The position numbers were made by a program, and so were the translations under genes. Of a DNA stretch of 20,818 nt, positions 1 through 10,900 are shown piece by piece; position 1 is the first letter of the stretch; every line of letters begins with the position of its first letter. Below the pieces are notes generated by a model that saw only the letters and a program-made list of their open reading frames with translations, had not been told where the DNA came from and made no database searches. Source of the DNA: Plakobranchus ocellatus (taxonomy: Eukaryota > Mollusca > Gastropoda > Plakobranchidae); NCBI GenBank assembly GCA_019648995.1, contig BLXT01004974.1, positions 809,454 through 830,271 of the forward strand. Direction: 5' to 3'.

Positions 1-1088
1 AGCAAAGGAGGTCCACCCTTCTTCACGACGACAATAGGTAGAGTCAACGTTCGGGCGCCGTCACACACTTCCACCATTGCTTCACCACTAATATCTACTT
101 TTTCACCAGTGTAGGTTTTCAAATTTTTCGAAGAGTGTGTAAGTGGCACCTTTATCATGTCCAAAAAATCGTCCTTGTTGATGACGGAAATGGAGGCTCC
201 AGTGTCCACTTGAAATTTAATGTTCACCCCATTTATCTTTAAGTCCCTGTAGACCGGCTTTGAGTTTGAGAATATGCTAAACAAAAATGATTCATCTCCA
301 TTATCTTTTGGTTCCTCTACAAGGACATGGGCTTTGTGCTTCGACCTCACATTTTCCTTAGGCCTAGACTTATGAGGGTCTGATGAGCGGCACACCTTGG
401 CCAGGTGTCCTATTTTCTGACATTTAAAACACTTGCTGTCCTTGAATTTACACGACGTGTGAGCGTGTGGTCCACCACAGCGGTAGCACTTCCTTGATGT
501 AAAGTGATTAACCCTGGCGGGGGTTTTCGAGTGGTCTTTTACAACACAGACCTGGTCTTGTCTAGTTAAATCCACAACGTTGCCGGCTGCGGTTTCCATA
601 GCTTGCGCTATCTCCATAGCTTTGGCAAAGGTTAATTTGCTTTCTGCCAACAATCTCTGTTGAATTTTCTTGTCATTAATCCCGCAGACCAATCTGTCCC
701 GCAACATTTCTTCCAAATTGTTTTCATAATCGCAGAATTTGGTTAGCCGCTTAAGCTCAGCAACATAAGACCTGATGCTTTCTCCCGGTTGTCTCACACG
801 TGAGTTGAACTTGAAACGCTGCACGATTGTTGAAGGCCTGGGGTTATGGTGCGCTTTAACCACTTCTATAATTTCGCGATAGGGAACGTCCCCAGGCTTG
901 CGCGGCGACACTAAATTGCTTACTAGCTTATAAGTTGTGGCTCCCACAGAGCTGAGCACGATGGCCTTCTTCTTCTTTTCCGAGGTGATGTCATTCGCCA
1001 CGAAAAAATGTTCCAACCGCTCTGTATAAGCAATCCAACTGTCGTCTGCTTCATTAAAAGCCTGAACTGAGCCAATAACACCTGCCAT
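1..1088 (-). CDS. Retrotransposon gag-protease polyprotein, truncated by the window edge
   Basis: An open frame of 362 codons runs from ATG at 1088 to the window edge with no stop. The first ATG after the primer-binding site was taken as the start. The amino-terminal two thirds are a gag capsid-type domain that begins MAGVIGSVQAF and contains SWIAYTERLEHFF. Two zinc knuckles lie at about residues 201-233: the first is an unusual C-X2-C-X3-H-X4-C, the second a standard C-X2-C-X4-H-X4-C. A retroviral-type aspartic protease follows, with its active-site aspartate in DTGAS at residue 295. Gag and protease share one frame, as in many metazoan Ty3/Gypsy elements. Reverse transcriptase and integrase would lie beyond position 1. 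It acts in cytoplasmic particle assembly and has no host role that I can see. Confidence 0.9.
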   Translation of the reverse strand, partial: MAGVIGSVQAFNEADDSWIAYTERLEHFFVANDITSEKKKKAIVLSSVGATTYKLVSNLVSPRKPGDVPYREIIEVVKAHHNPRPSTIVQRFKFNSRVRQPGESIRSYVAELKRLTKFCDYENNLEEMLRDRLVCGINDKKIQQRLLAESKLTFAKAMEIAQAMETAAGNVVDLTRQDQVCVVKDHSKTPARVNHFTSRKCYRCGGPHAHTSCKFKDSKCFKCQKIGHLAKVCRSSDPHKSRPKENVRSKHKAHVLVEEPKDNGDESFLFSIFSNSKPVYRDLKINGVNIKFQVDTGASISVINKDDFLDMIKVPLTHSSKNLKTYTGEKVDISGEAMVEVCDGARTLTLPIVVVKKGGPPL

Positions 1089-1091
1089 ATT

Positions 1092-1109
1092 CTTTAATCC
1101 TCGTCGCCA
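1092..1109 (-). other. Probable tRNA primer-binding site
   Basis: On the minus strand the sequence starting at 1109 reads TGGCGACGAGGATTAAAG, 3 nt after the LTR end and 3 nt before the gag start codon at 1088. It begins TGG, complementary to a tRNA CCA end. Which tRNA pairs with it was not determined. Confidence 0.6.
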
Positions 1110-1112
1110 AAA

Positions 1113-1285
1113 TGTTATGAATGAAGTTAAAGCCCGTAGATTGATTGGATTGGCTCGAGGCTCTCTTTAATCTCGTACAATCAACATGTATATCAAAAAG
1201 ACGGAAGTTGACAATCACATGACAATAACGGTTACTCTTGTATACTACAAACAGTTACTCACACTTTGATTCACACTTAATAACA
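1113..1285 (-). repeat. 5' long terminal repeat, about 173 bp
   Basis: The edges are set by the short inverted ends TGTTAT (1113-1118) and ATAACA (1280-1285), the usual TG...CA form of LTRs. The inner edge lies 3 nt from the presumed primer-binding site. The second LTR copy is outside the window, so the outer boundary rests on the inverted ends alone. Confidence 0.7.
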
Positions 1286-1857
1286 TGAATAATCTCCCAT
1301 ACACTACACTATCCTATTTCTAAATGTAGAAAACAAGGTAAACATAATAAATTATTTGTTTCAAAAAGATGACTCTCATTGAAATATAATTATGTAATTA
1401 TGCATCTCAACCCTTCCAGCTTACATATTCTGTAACTCTAAAATAGTAAAAAAATTAGTTTATTCATGAACTAGCATTGAATGGGGGTGGCAGCATCAGT
1501 GGTGATGGTAATAGTTCAATAAATCAGCTCTTTTTGTTTTCTATGTCAAACTCACAAAGTTGAAAACAACCCCAGTGCTATTTGAGCATTTGAAAAATGA
1601 ATTCGGAAAAAAATAAACAAATAAAATAATGAAAGTCACTTTTTCAATAAAAGACTAAATCAATGCATCTATAATGAATCAGTTGAGGCATTTCTGTACT
1701 CCTGAGAAAAAATTCCTGACTTGAAGGAAATTATTGATTGTTTTTGCATGCCTGAGTTTTTTGGGTTTTTTTGTTTAGTTATTTTTTTTTGTTGTTTCCC
1801 AGGGCTGCAGCAAAAGTTTAAACTTTTAGAGAATTATTTCTGTTGATAAGAACTTAC
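1286..1857. other. Intron sequence after exon 14, nothing recognised
   Basis: AT-rich intron between the LTR retrotransposon and TMEM94 exon 14, with a T-rich run near 1757-1797. No repeat, exon or RNA gene was recognised. Confidence 0.6.
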
Positions 1858-1941
1858 CCTGCTCCTGACCTCATTTTCTTTGGAGAAATGTACAAACTTT
1901 ATGCATGCTGACTCCAATTTGGAAATCAGCTGTATAAAATC
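1858..1941 (-). CDS. TMEM94: TMEM94 local exon 14 (last exon in the window)
   Basis: 84 nt, 28 codons, phase 0 at both ends. The acceptor is TTTACAG and the donor GTAAGT. The peptide DFIQLISKLESACIKFVHFS continues KENEVRSR, matching vertebrate LDIVRLIDGLVNACIRFVYFS then LEDELKSK. It sits where P-type ATPases carry the TGD motif, but reads FSKEN. The frame is not the longest one here, so an ORF scan misses this exon. The next exon is not visible between this donor and position 1. Confidence 0.92.
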
Positions 1942-4900
1942 CTGTAAAAAAAACAAAAAAAAAACAATAAGTTATAAAACCACTACAATAAATAAAGATC
2001 CGTTTATAATACATTTCAGTGTAGACTGTGTTACAAAGTTGGTTCCAGCTCACCTACAATGGACTACTGATAAATCAATGTCTTTGAAGGATAAAACACA
2101 ACATTGATTTATCAAACATCTACTTATCGGTTGATTTATTCTTTATCATACAGCAAAAACAGCTCAAAGTGGGTCAAGATATATAAGGTTTATTTAAAAG
2201 GAGTCGCCTTATCCAAGTTAGGCTTGAGTAAATTCCACTGTATTTTTTATTCACAATTTTTTGTAGAAGAAAGTTCTTTTATCTTTCCTTCGACACAAAA
2301 ACCTGAGCATAATTTTTTATATTTTGTTTTGTGAGTACAGAATAGTCTGATCACAAGTGAAACGCTGCACTTCACATCAAGACTCTAGCTGAATCGGCAT
2401 CTTCCATCTTGATATTATGAAATCTATGACATCCCGCCAAGCTTTTTTTTTTCCCGATAACTTCAAAAGCTCAGGGATCGAAAATCTTCTTATAAAAATT
2501 TTACTTGATGGATTAAACACTCAATGAAACAAATGTATACAGGGTGCATGTAGATCGCACACATCATAACAAGGCAGAGATTGTTTATAATGTTGGCAAC
2601 AAAATTTGGCTACTAGCTGAGTCCAGAGACTAAAGCACACCGCAGAAAAGTTTTTATTAGTTATAGAGGTAGTCATTGCTGCCATAGCTGATAATAATGC
2701 TATTCCATCTTATACTATAAGAACATGGTTAAGTGTTATCATATTATGAGTTTTGACGAAATCGCCTGTTCAAACCAGGGTGATCTCAGGTATTTAGGCC
2801 CACAACAGGCCAGGATATTGGTGGCAGGCTTGACTGATAGAGGGATTCCTGTAGATTTCAAAGTGCTAGCCAATGTGATGCCAATGCTCCCACAAAGTGA
2901 GCAGCCCCACTGTATTTCTTCTTCTTTCTGACTAGAACAAATATTGGCGATCATGGTCCTCCACTCAAACCTATTCTTTTTTTAATTTAAGGCTGCTGTT
3001 GCTGCCTTTTTCCCATGAGTTCAGATTTTGCAAAAAAAATTTTCTGTCTACCTCTACTGCATTTGCCTTTCATCTTTCGAGTGGTTGCTAGAAGGATTCT
3101 AACCCCTTGTGTCAGCATATGTAATCAGAAATGGAAGCTGCATCTGCCTTATGGTTTTATTATTGACGACTCAAGATTAGCTTCTTTCAGTAGAGATTTA
3201 ATAGGCTTTTTTTTACTATCCATGATATCCCCAACATTCTAATGCTAAACCATATCTCTACAGCTTCCACTTTTCTCTCTGTTTCTATGTTTGTTGTCCA
3301 ACACCTCCGCACTACTATATAAGCAGCACAAAACTTAAAAGTGTAATATATACTGTCACTATTTTTAAAGCCTCTCTCATGAAGATTTTGGAAGTATTGA
3401 CATTATTTGATAATGCAAAATGGGTGATTTCAAGAATGCAAGAAAGAACCTATGTTTCCATCACATTTGTACCCCAAACATTCCATCTTGGGGTAACAGG
3501 CCCTGCACAGCAATCTATCCCAAGCCCTGAATTAATAAAGTCTCTCCGACCTGCCTGGCCTGATACTGAAGTGAGATCATTCCCAGGAATGTCTGGTGTG
3601 ACTGAAGCATCTTCCCAACTCTCAGTTCTTCAACAGACGATGCTGGGCTTAGCTCAAGCAATGAATCAACACTGTGTGAACGCTGTCTCTTTATGGTTTC
3701 TCCCTCATCTCCATCCAGAAATACCCTTGACAACGAAACAATTCAAAAAAAAAAAAACCATTTACCTTCTTAAAAACCACTTGACACAAAAGAAACTCAA
3801 GTCTTACAGTTTATATCTTGGCCCAGAGTTGACACACGTCTCTACGATTATCTGTCTTAATCAAACTAAAAAAAAAACATTCAAAATTTTCTTATTATAC
3901 TAAAGGAAATGAATAGTTAAGCTTACTGAATACTATACTGGGCCTGGTTATTCTGGGGCATTCTTTTTTTTAAACTATTGCATGAGCCCTAATAGGTATA
4001 TTTTAAGGAAACACATGTGAAGAGATATTTTGCACATTACAAAACAAATTTAAGTCTCAATATTGAAAAAGATGTTCAATCTCTTCTGAAAGCTCTTTAT
4101 TTTTCCCCTTAATGGTGCATCACCCAATGGCTCAGGTGAAGTGCCAATCTTAGTTAACCTACAAGTAATTCTACTTTGGACTACATCTTGACATGAGTAT
4201 TCAGTTTCTGACTCTTGTTTATTGGCTCAGGCTACAAATCTGACATTTTCAAGCCCTTCAAGCGCTCTCACTTCATCTGAAATGTGACACTGGCTCTCTC
4301 CAAAACTATTGAGCTCAATATGATATCACAAACTATTCTGCTACATAAAAGATGCCTCAATGGAATGAGATGGTTCTCGTGATTTTTACAGCAAAAACTG
4401 AGTAGAAAAATTATATTACAAAGTCTACCCCAAAGATAGTATAGGATTTGTCCACTAAAGAAAAAAAAAAGATTGTCTTGAAGACTCTCCTGGAATAATC
4501 TTTAGTGAGTAAAATATCTTAACTTTGACTTATGATCCATTTAGACTACTTTTACAACAAGATGAGTAAGAATGGATGCCTTGATAAATGAGTGAACATT
4601 CATGAGAAAGTTGTTGAAGTTACATCGCTCTTCAATGCTCTTTAGTTCTCTAAGGAGGAGATCATTACTCCTACCCTGAAGAACCTGAACAAAGATCCTC
4701 TGTATGTATTGGATACAGCAAATATAAGTTTCCACCCAGGAATCAAATTAGAGATTTGCTATGGATTTACATATATCTGTACTAATGTTGCAGGAGAAGA
4801 ATTTCAAAATAAACAAATGTGCAATAAATATGAGCACAGTTGTCATAACTTTCAATTGGAATTCTGTCATAGCCAAAAGATGAGCAGTATCAACCAAAGG

Positions 4901-7900
4901 CTTTAATTTGGCTATGGCAGAACTGCTCAACATCTCTGGATTTTGTTCGCTATGAAACATGAAACCTATTTCTCCAAGATCAATTTTCATGTACAATATT
5001 CATATAATGGTGACACTGCATATAAAGCCCATCCACTACAAAAAAATATCAGGCTTTCAGGCCCTTGTCAGACCAGGGCATCTGTGGCAGGCTCATTCAA
5101 ACTTGTGATAAAAAGATCTGTAAAGAATTCAGGGAAAGTTTGCGGGACATTGCGCCATCATCCCCTCATTGATTAGATCAAGTCCAGTGTAATCTCACAA
5201 ACAAGACCAGGTCAAGTGGCAATGTCTAATTTTCACAGAAAAAACAGTTTTGTAGAGAACCTATTGTAATACAATAATATTCAAGTCAGTGGTTGTATTT
5301 TTTTTAAGTACAGAAAACAAAAAGTATACAACACACTTTTGGATTTCACAAATAAAAAACGCACCCAACATCTTCTCCATGTGCCACTTTTGTGGTGCTT
5401 GGACTTTCCATCAGTTCAGTGTAAACATGTTCAGGCCATTCTAACAAAGTTTGAGGTAGAGGTTTGTACGCAAAGGCTGTGCAGTATGCTACCATTGAAT
5501 TTCGATGATAAAAATCTAAAACTCGTTTTCTGTAGGAATAAAATATTGTGACATACTTAAACAACAAAGAAAATTAAAATAGATTTAAAAAAAAAAGAAA
5601 CCAAATTTGAGGAGAGAACATCCTCATTGAATAATTCATTCTTGGCTGCAATATTGTTCTGTAAAAGTTACCAATATCTATACAAAAATATGTATTATCA
5701 TTTTCGTTGAAGTCGATGGGACAGATATTTTTCTCTTGTCTTGAACTGAAGAATATAGAATACAAAAGATTCACAGAAAATGTGTGTAAAGTAAAGAAAT
5801 CATCATTACGCAACACCAAGAGCCTTGCCCATAAGCAAAAGCAATCCACAATTCAAAACTTGCATCAGTAGTTAAAAAAATTTTTGTTTTTTTGTTTTTT
5901 TTTGTTTCTTCATTCTGTGGTAGCACTACTCATTATTTTTTAAAAAAGAATTTTTCTAAATACATTAAAGCAGCATGGAATGGCCTTTTTAATTCTGATT
6001 TAACCTCATCAGACCTGATTCCTGGTTAACCGGGATCCTCTTCGATAGATCTCTGCCAGATTCCCATTAGACCAGGATTTTGTAACCCATTCATAGAATC
6101 TGACTAAGACTCTAAAAATATTCGACCAATCTGGTTTCTGTTGTCATCACACGAGATCGCATTGTTGAAAAATGACTGCCAGCATGAGCTCAGCTTTTTT
6201 CTCTGCATGTTTTATGAAATTTTAACAAATTTAGGATATGATGAAAGCATTACAGTAACCAGAGACTTGTCAGGGAAACCCCACACCAAAAATTGTTTTC
6301 TGCAAATATGTTCTTGAACAAATCATTGATTCTGATGAGGTTAAACAAGAACTTGACCTAGATTACCCTCATAATGAAAGTGACAATGATGACAATGAGT
6401 TAGAAGAGCTGATAGATAGATCTAGATCTAATTCTAAATCTAGATCTATAGATGAATATAGACCTGAAGATAAAGACAGGTGGTGAAAGATTTAGGAAAG
6501 AAAATTTAGACAGGGGATGATCAGAGACATTCACTGAGCCTAGATCTATATTCATTGGACTCTTTTTTTGTAAAATATGATATTTCACCATTCTTTTGAT
6601 AAATTTATCTGTACCCTACCTTGAATTCAGCCATTTTGCTCAAGAGCCCACGTAAGAGAGGATGACAGCCAGAAAGGACTCAAATTTGAAAGAGCTAAGC
6701 TAAAGTGCAAGGGTGTCATTCAGACAGTCAAATGTGAATCACTTCATGAGCTCAAATGAGTTTAAAAAAAAAGAAAAACAATGTCAAGGTTAGGATCTAT
6801 GTAATATTATTATAATGGTTTCCCCTTAACCCCAAACAAAACAACAGAAAAATAGAGTCCCAACCTGTCTAGCTCTGAAAGCATATGTAGGTCAGCACCT
6901 GTCCAAGCATCTGTGCAGCAATCCAGAACCAGGTCTCCAGTACCTTGAGTCATTAGCTGACCTAGACCTAAAGCATCAAACATAATACATACACAGGGAA
7001 AGCCAATATAATTTGTTTTCTTTCCCTCAGCACAAGAAATACAATAAACTCTATTGCACATCTACCTCGTCTAACCCTCTGAAATATGTTTGTTGGGATG
7101 CAATAAGAGCAAAGCTATCTAAAATTGTTGTGGATTTTTTTTTTTTTGCAACAGAGCCTTAAAAAGTGTATTCACTCATAAGTGCAATGTTCAGATTAAC
7201 ATATCTTTTGATAGAAATGAGATGGAAACAAAAAATTATTTTTCTCTATAAAAGTGTAAATTACAAGCAGTTTGTTTCTCCATATGTTTAAAGAGTGACT
7301 AGTGAATGAGTTTCTCAGGCTGCCTCAGAGTATCAAAGATATTATCACTCTGCTTAATGCTTTGTTGCTATCATTATTGTATACATCTGTTCAGTATTCC
7401 ACTTTCTTAATGCTTTAATATTAATTAATATGGCTCTGTGTGCATGTCTTGAAGCCAATCCAAATGGGTCACATGGTCCATTTCACACATTTATAGCCTT
7501 TGATATATTGTGTGTGCGCTTTCCCTAAAACTTAAACATAAAAAGTGTAGAGCTATGCTGAATCTTTTCAAGATTATATGCAATCCAATTTACTTCTTTT
7601 AAAGCATGACAAACAGTAAAAATAAAAAAAAAAAATTTACAGGTTATGACTTCCTCACAAGTATGTGACATTTGACATACAAGGACAAGATTGGTCTCAA
7701 GACTTGATATTTACAAAATATTTATGTAACGTCAAAATATTGACCTAAACAATTTTCTGTACCTAGATGAAAGATGAATTAAAAATTTTCTAACCTATGT
7801 AGATTGCACACCGATACAGTTGTTAAAATGACCAATTTCTTTATTGTTGACACTCTCTATAGACTATCTTTATATAAAATTCTGGTCGGTCAGATGTAGT

Positions 7901-10900
7901 GACACCTGCAAAGAATAATCTACATTTTAGAGAGGCTTGCTACTGAACATATTTTACTGAGACTGATCAAAACTTGTAGAGAGGTTCCCTCACCAGTGAG
8001 TTTATCTCGGACAACCACAGAGACTTGGTTTGGCATAGGAATCTTGTGTTGAATAAAAGATCTGGCCCGATTCTGCTTCTCACGCTCAGCTTCTTCGGCA
8101 GGCTGGAAAGCAATAAGGGGTCATTCCTGTGAATAACTTTTCTGTGATTTCATTATTGCTAGAAAGCCAAACAGAAGCTGCCCTATACCACAACTTACAA
8201 TTTTTTCATTTAAATTAGAATGTGTTTTCTCAAATACTTTTTTGCTTGTAAACTGATTGATAAAAAGAAATCGACTCAGGGGATGCCAATCCAAAAATTC
8301 TACACCTTTCTTTATCAAAAAAAAGGGAAAAAAAATTTTCTTAGCTTACAAATTATTAACAGTGCTGCACTTCACTATCCTAATTTAAGCTAAAAGATGA
8401 GACTAAAAAACTAAATATGGACGGAGAAGCAAAAATATTTTGTGCATCCTTCATTAATACATCTTTTGTGGCACTATCCATGACCTTTTTTCAACAATTT
8501 CAATTCCAATTTTGTTAGCAAATGAATGAAGCTACAAATGTTAAGAAAAAAATGTGCAGAAAGAAAATAGATGGAGAGTCCATTCAAAAAAAGCTTTTGT
8601 CTGATCCAGAACCATTTTGGATATTTGAGAGCTAAAAAATATTCATGAAATTGACTCACAACTTGTCTGTAAGCTCCAAGTGTGGCCTCCTGATTGAAGA
8701 TATTAACAGCATCATCGGTGAAGCCCATCTCTTTGGACAGCGAACACAGACATCTAAATATAGTGGAGATGCTCACTTAATATAAATAATGTATATTAAT
8801 AAAAAAAAAGGGATATCTGCAAATTTAAAATTACTAAGACAAGAGAAAGACTGGTTTATAACATGTTTCACCTGTTACCTTCTTCAGTAAAATTCACACA
8901 TTACAGACAATACTAAGGAAAAAAAAAACATGACACAACTTCTGTATACAGAATACCACTACCTCAAAAATCCACCTGGCAGCAGAGAAAACCATGCATC
9001 GAGAGCAGAGAATCCTATTCATAATTGCAAGGTCTGTCTTAAGTTCAAATCATGACCAAGGAGGATTTTGAGTCGCTAGTTCATTTGAAGCAAACATGCA
9101 TTTATTTGTATTTTCAACAAGTTTTATTATGTTCTTGGATTTTTTAATAGATTTAATTAATCATTTTATCAACCTAAAATTTTCCTTTTGATCTTAACTT
9201 TACATATCAAAAAATTGCATACTCACAGTATGCTTGAAATGCCACATGTACAAACCTTATTACACTGTACAGGCTTGAACAGCGAAGCATGTTAGGAGTC
9301 AATGTGGCTAAAATCAGGACTAAATATCCAATATTCAATTGTCACATGCCAAGACATATTTTCTACCTAAATTTTAAAACTAAGCTATTATTTCGAAATC
9401 CTATTTTCAGAGGAAAAAGGTCTCACCCTCAGAGAATGTAAAACATACTGTACTTGACATGTTAACAAGTATATATGCTGAATGACAGCATTAAACTGAC
9501 CTTCGACTAACCACAGCCACTGTTTCCTTGTTCTCTCGTGCTGCACAGGCTACATGATCAGTAAACTGGGTGTACCACTCTGCTGTGTGTTCATTACACG
9601 TGTTGAGCAAAATGTCCAGACCCTGTTGGAGCACGAGGTTTGCAACATAAACTTTTTTCTCATCTTATAATTTATGGCATTAATGGCAGCAGTCCATCAG
9701 ACTAAAATAGAAAAAAAACTTACAGGTATGACAAGAGGAAAATCTATTCAACAGCTCTGATCCATTTTAAGTTACTCTTAAAATAAAAAGGATTTTTAAA
9801 GTAATTAATATCAATGTAAAATAATATTGATTTGCAAAAGGTCTTTTATACCAACTGTTTTATTTGAACCTAAGTTTGTTTTATTCTTTAACAAAAGTTA
9901 GTATAAGAAAAAAAGGTCAAAAGTGCTTTGACTCAATCCAAATTTTCCTGAATCTATTGAAGTGTAATATTAATCCTTTGTCAGAGAGAAGCAGCAATTG
10001 TTAACATTATTTATCATTTTCCTTGGGTTTATTTGTTTTGAAACCAGTTTCAATGAATCAATTTCATTTGCAACATTTTTAGGTTGGATGAATTTCATTT
10101 TTTTTTCCTGCATCTTTTAAAAAATGAAAAATCTGAATGTCTGGGCACAAAACTACAATATTTCTTTTACATTTGCATTTTCATGATTACAAAGCTTATT
10201 GTATGCAGTGATGGGCTGTATCAATGATTTAAAATGTTCAAAATGTTACATGTACTTTGATTACTTACACTAGCCTAGAGAATTTTTTTTTTTTTTTTTA
10301 AGATTAATTTTGACTGGTATGGAGACTTTTTTTTTTTTCACCTATTATTGAACCAAATGCCATGAAAGTGATCAAGGACCAAGAGGAATGATTTTATTTT
10401 GCAAGCATTTTATCTATTAAAGTTGAATTTATTTCTTCATCTAGACTTACAAGCATCTTCAGGGCTGCTCTGATATTTCAACTGTTTAAAAAACGAATTT
10501 CAAGCAACTGAAGACCACCAACACACATAAATTCAAGTTTATTACAATGTAATAAATTACATCATGTCAGAGGTTCTAACTGAAATGACATTTTAAAACT
10601 GTCTTCTCTCTGCAGTGATTTTCTCTTAAATTTCAGGAAAATGTCAGAAAAACTCATGTCTGCACACCAATGGTTTCAGAGTGCCAATGTAGTTCTTCCA
10701 GTGTGGGTCATCAAACACAAGACTGAAAGCATCCTGTAACAGTGAAATTAACAGCACAGAAACATGAAGGGAAAAAAGTTGTAAAATTTTTTTTGGAAAT
10801 TGGTAAATGCACTGTTATTATTCTTCACATTAAACAGAGTACAAACTTACCTAACCCAGGCTCTATGTAACAAAACTTGCCTTGCCCTGGTTTCTTCTTT

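Larger units (their letters stand above)
1..1285 (-). mobile_element. Ty3/Gypsy-like LTR retrotransposon, 5' end only
   Basis: The element reads on the minus strand from 1285 downward and leaves the window at position 1. It shows a 5' LTR (1113-1285), a probable primer-binding site just inside, and an uninterrupted gag-protease frame. It lies in the TMEM94 intron after local exon 14, in the same orientation as the gene, with its outer LTR edge about 570 bp from that exon's donor. The uninterrupted frame suggests a recent insertion. The 3' LTR and target-site duplication are outside the window. Confidence 0.9.

Noticed and set aside
2725-2931. Plus-strand frame LGPQQARILVAGLTDRGIPV as a gene
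   Set aside because: It is the antisense of the LINE 3' tail and lacks a promoter, splice partners or a known domain.
3379-3903. Plus-strand frame of 174 codons
   Set aside because: It overlaps TMEM94 exon 13 in antisense and ends in lysine-rich low-complexity sequence from A-runs; a chance frame.
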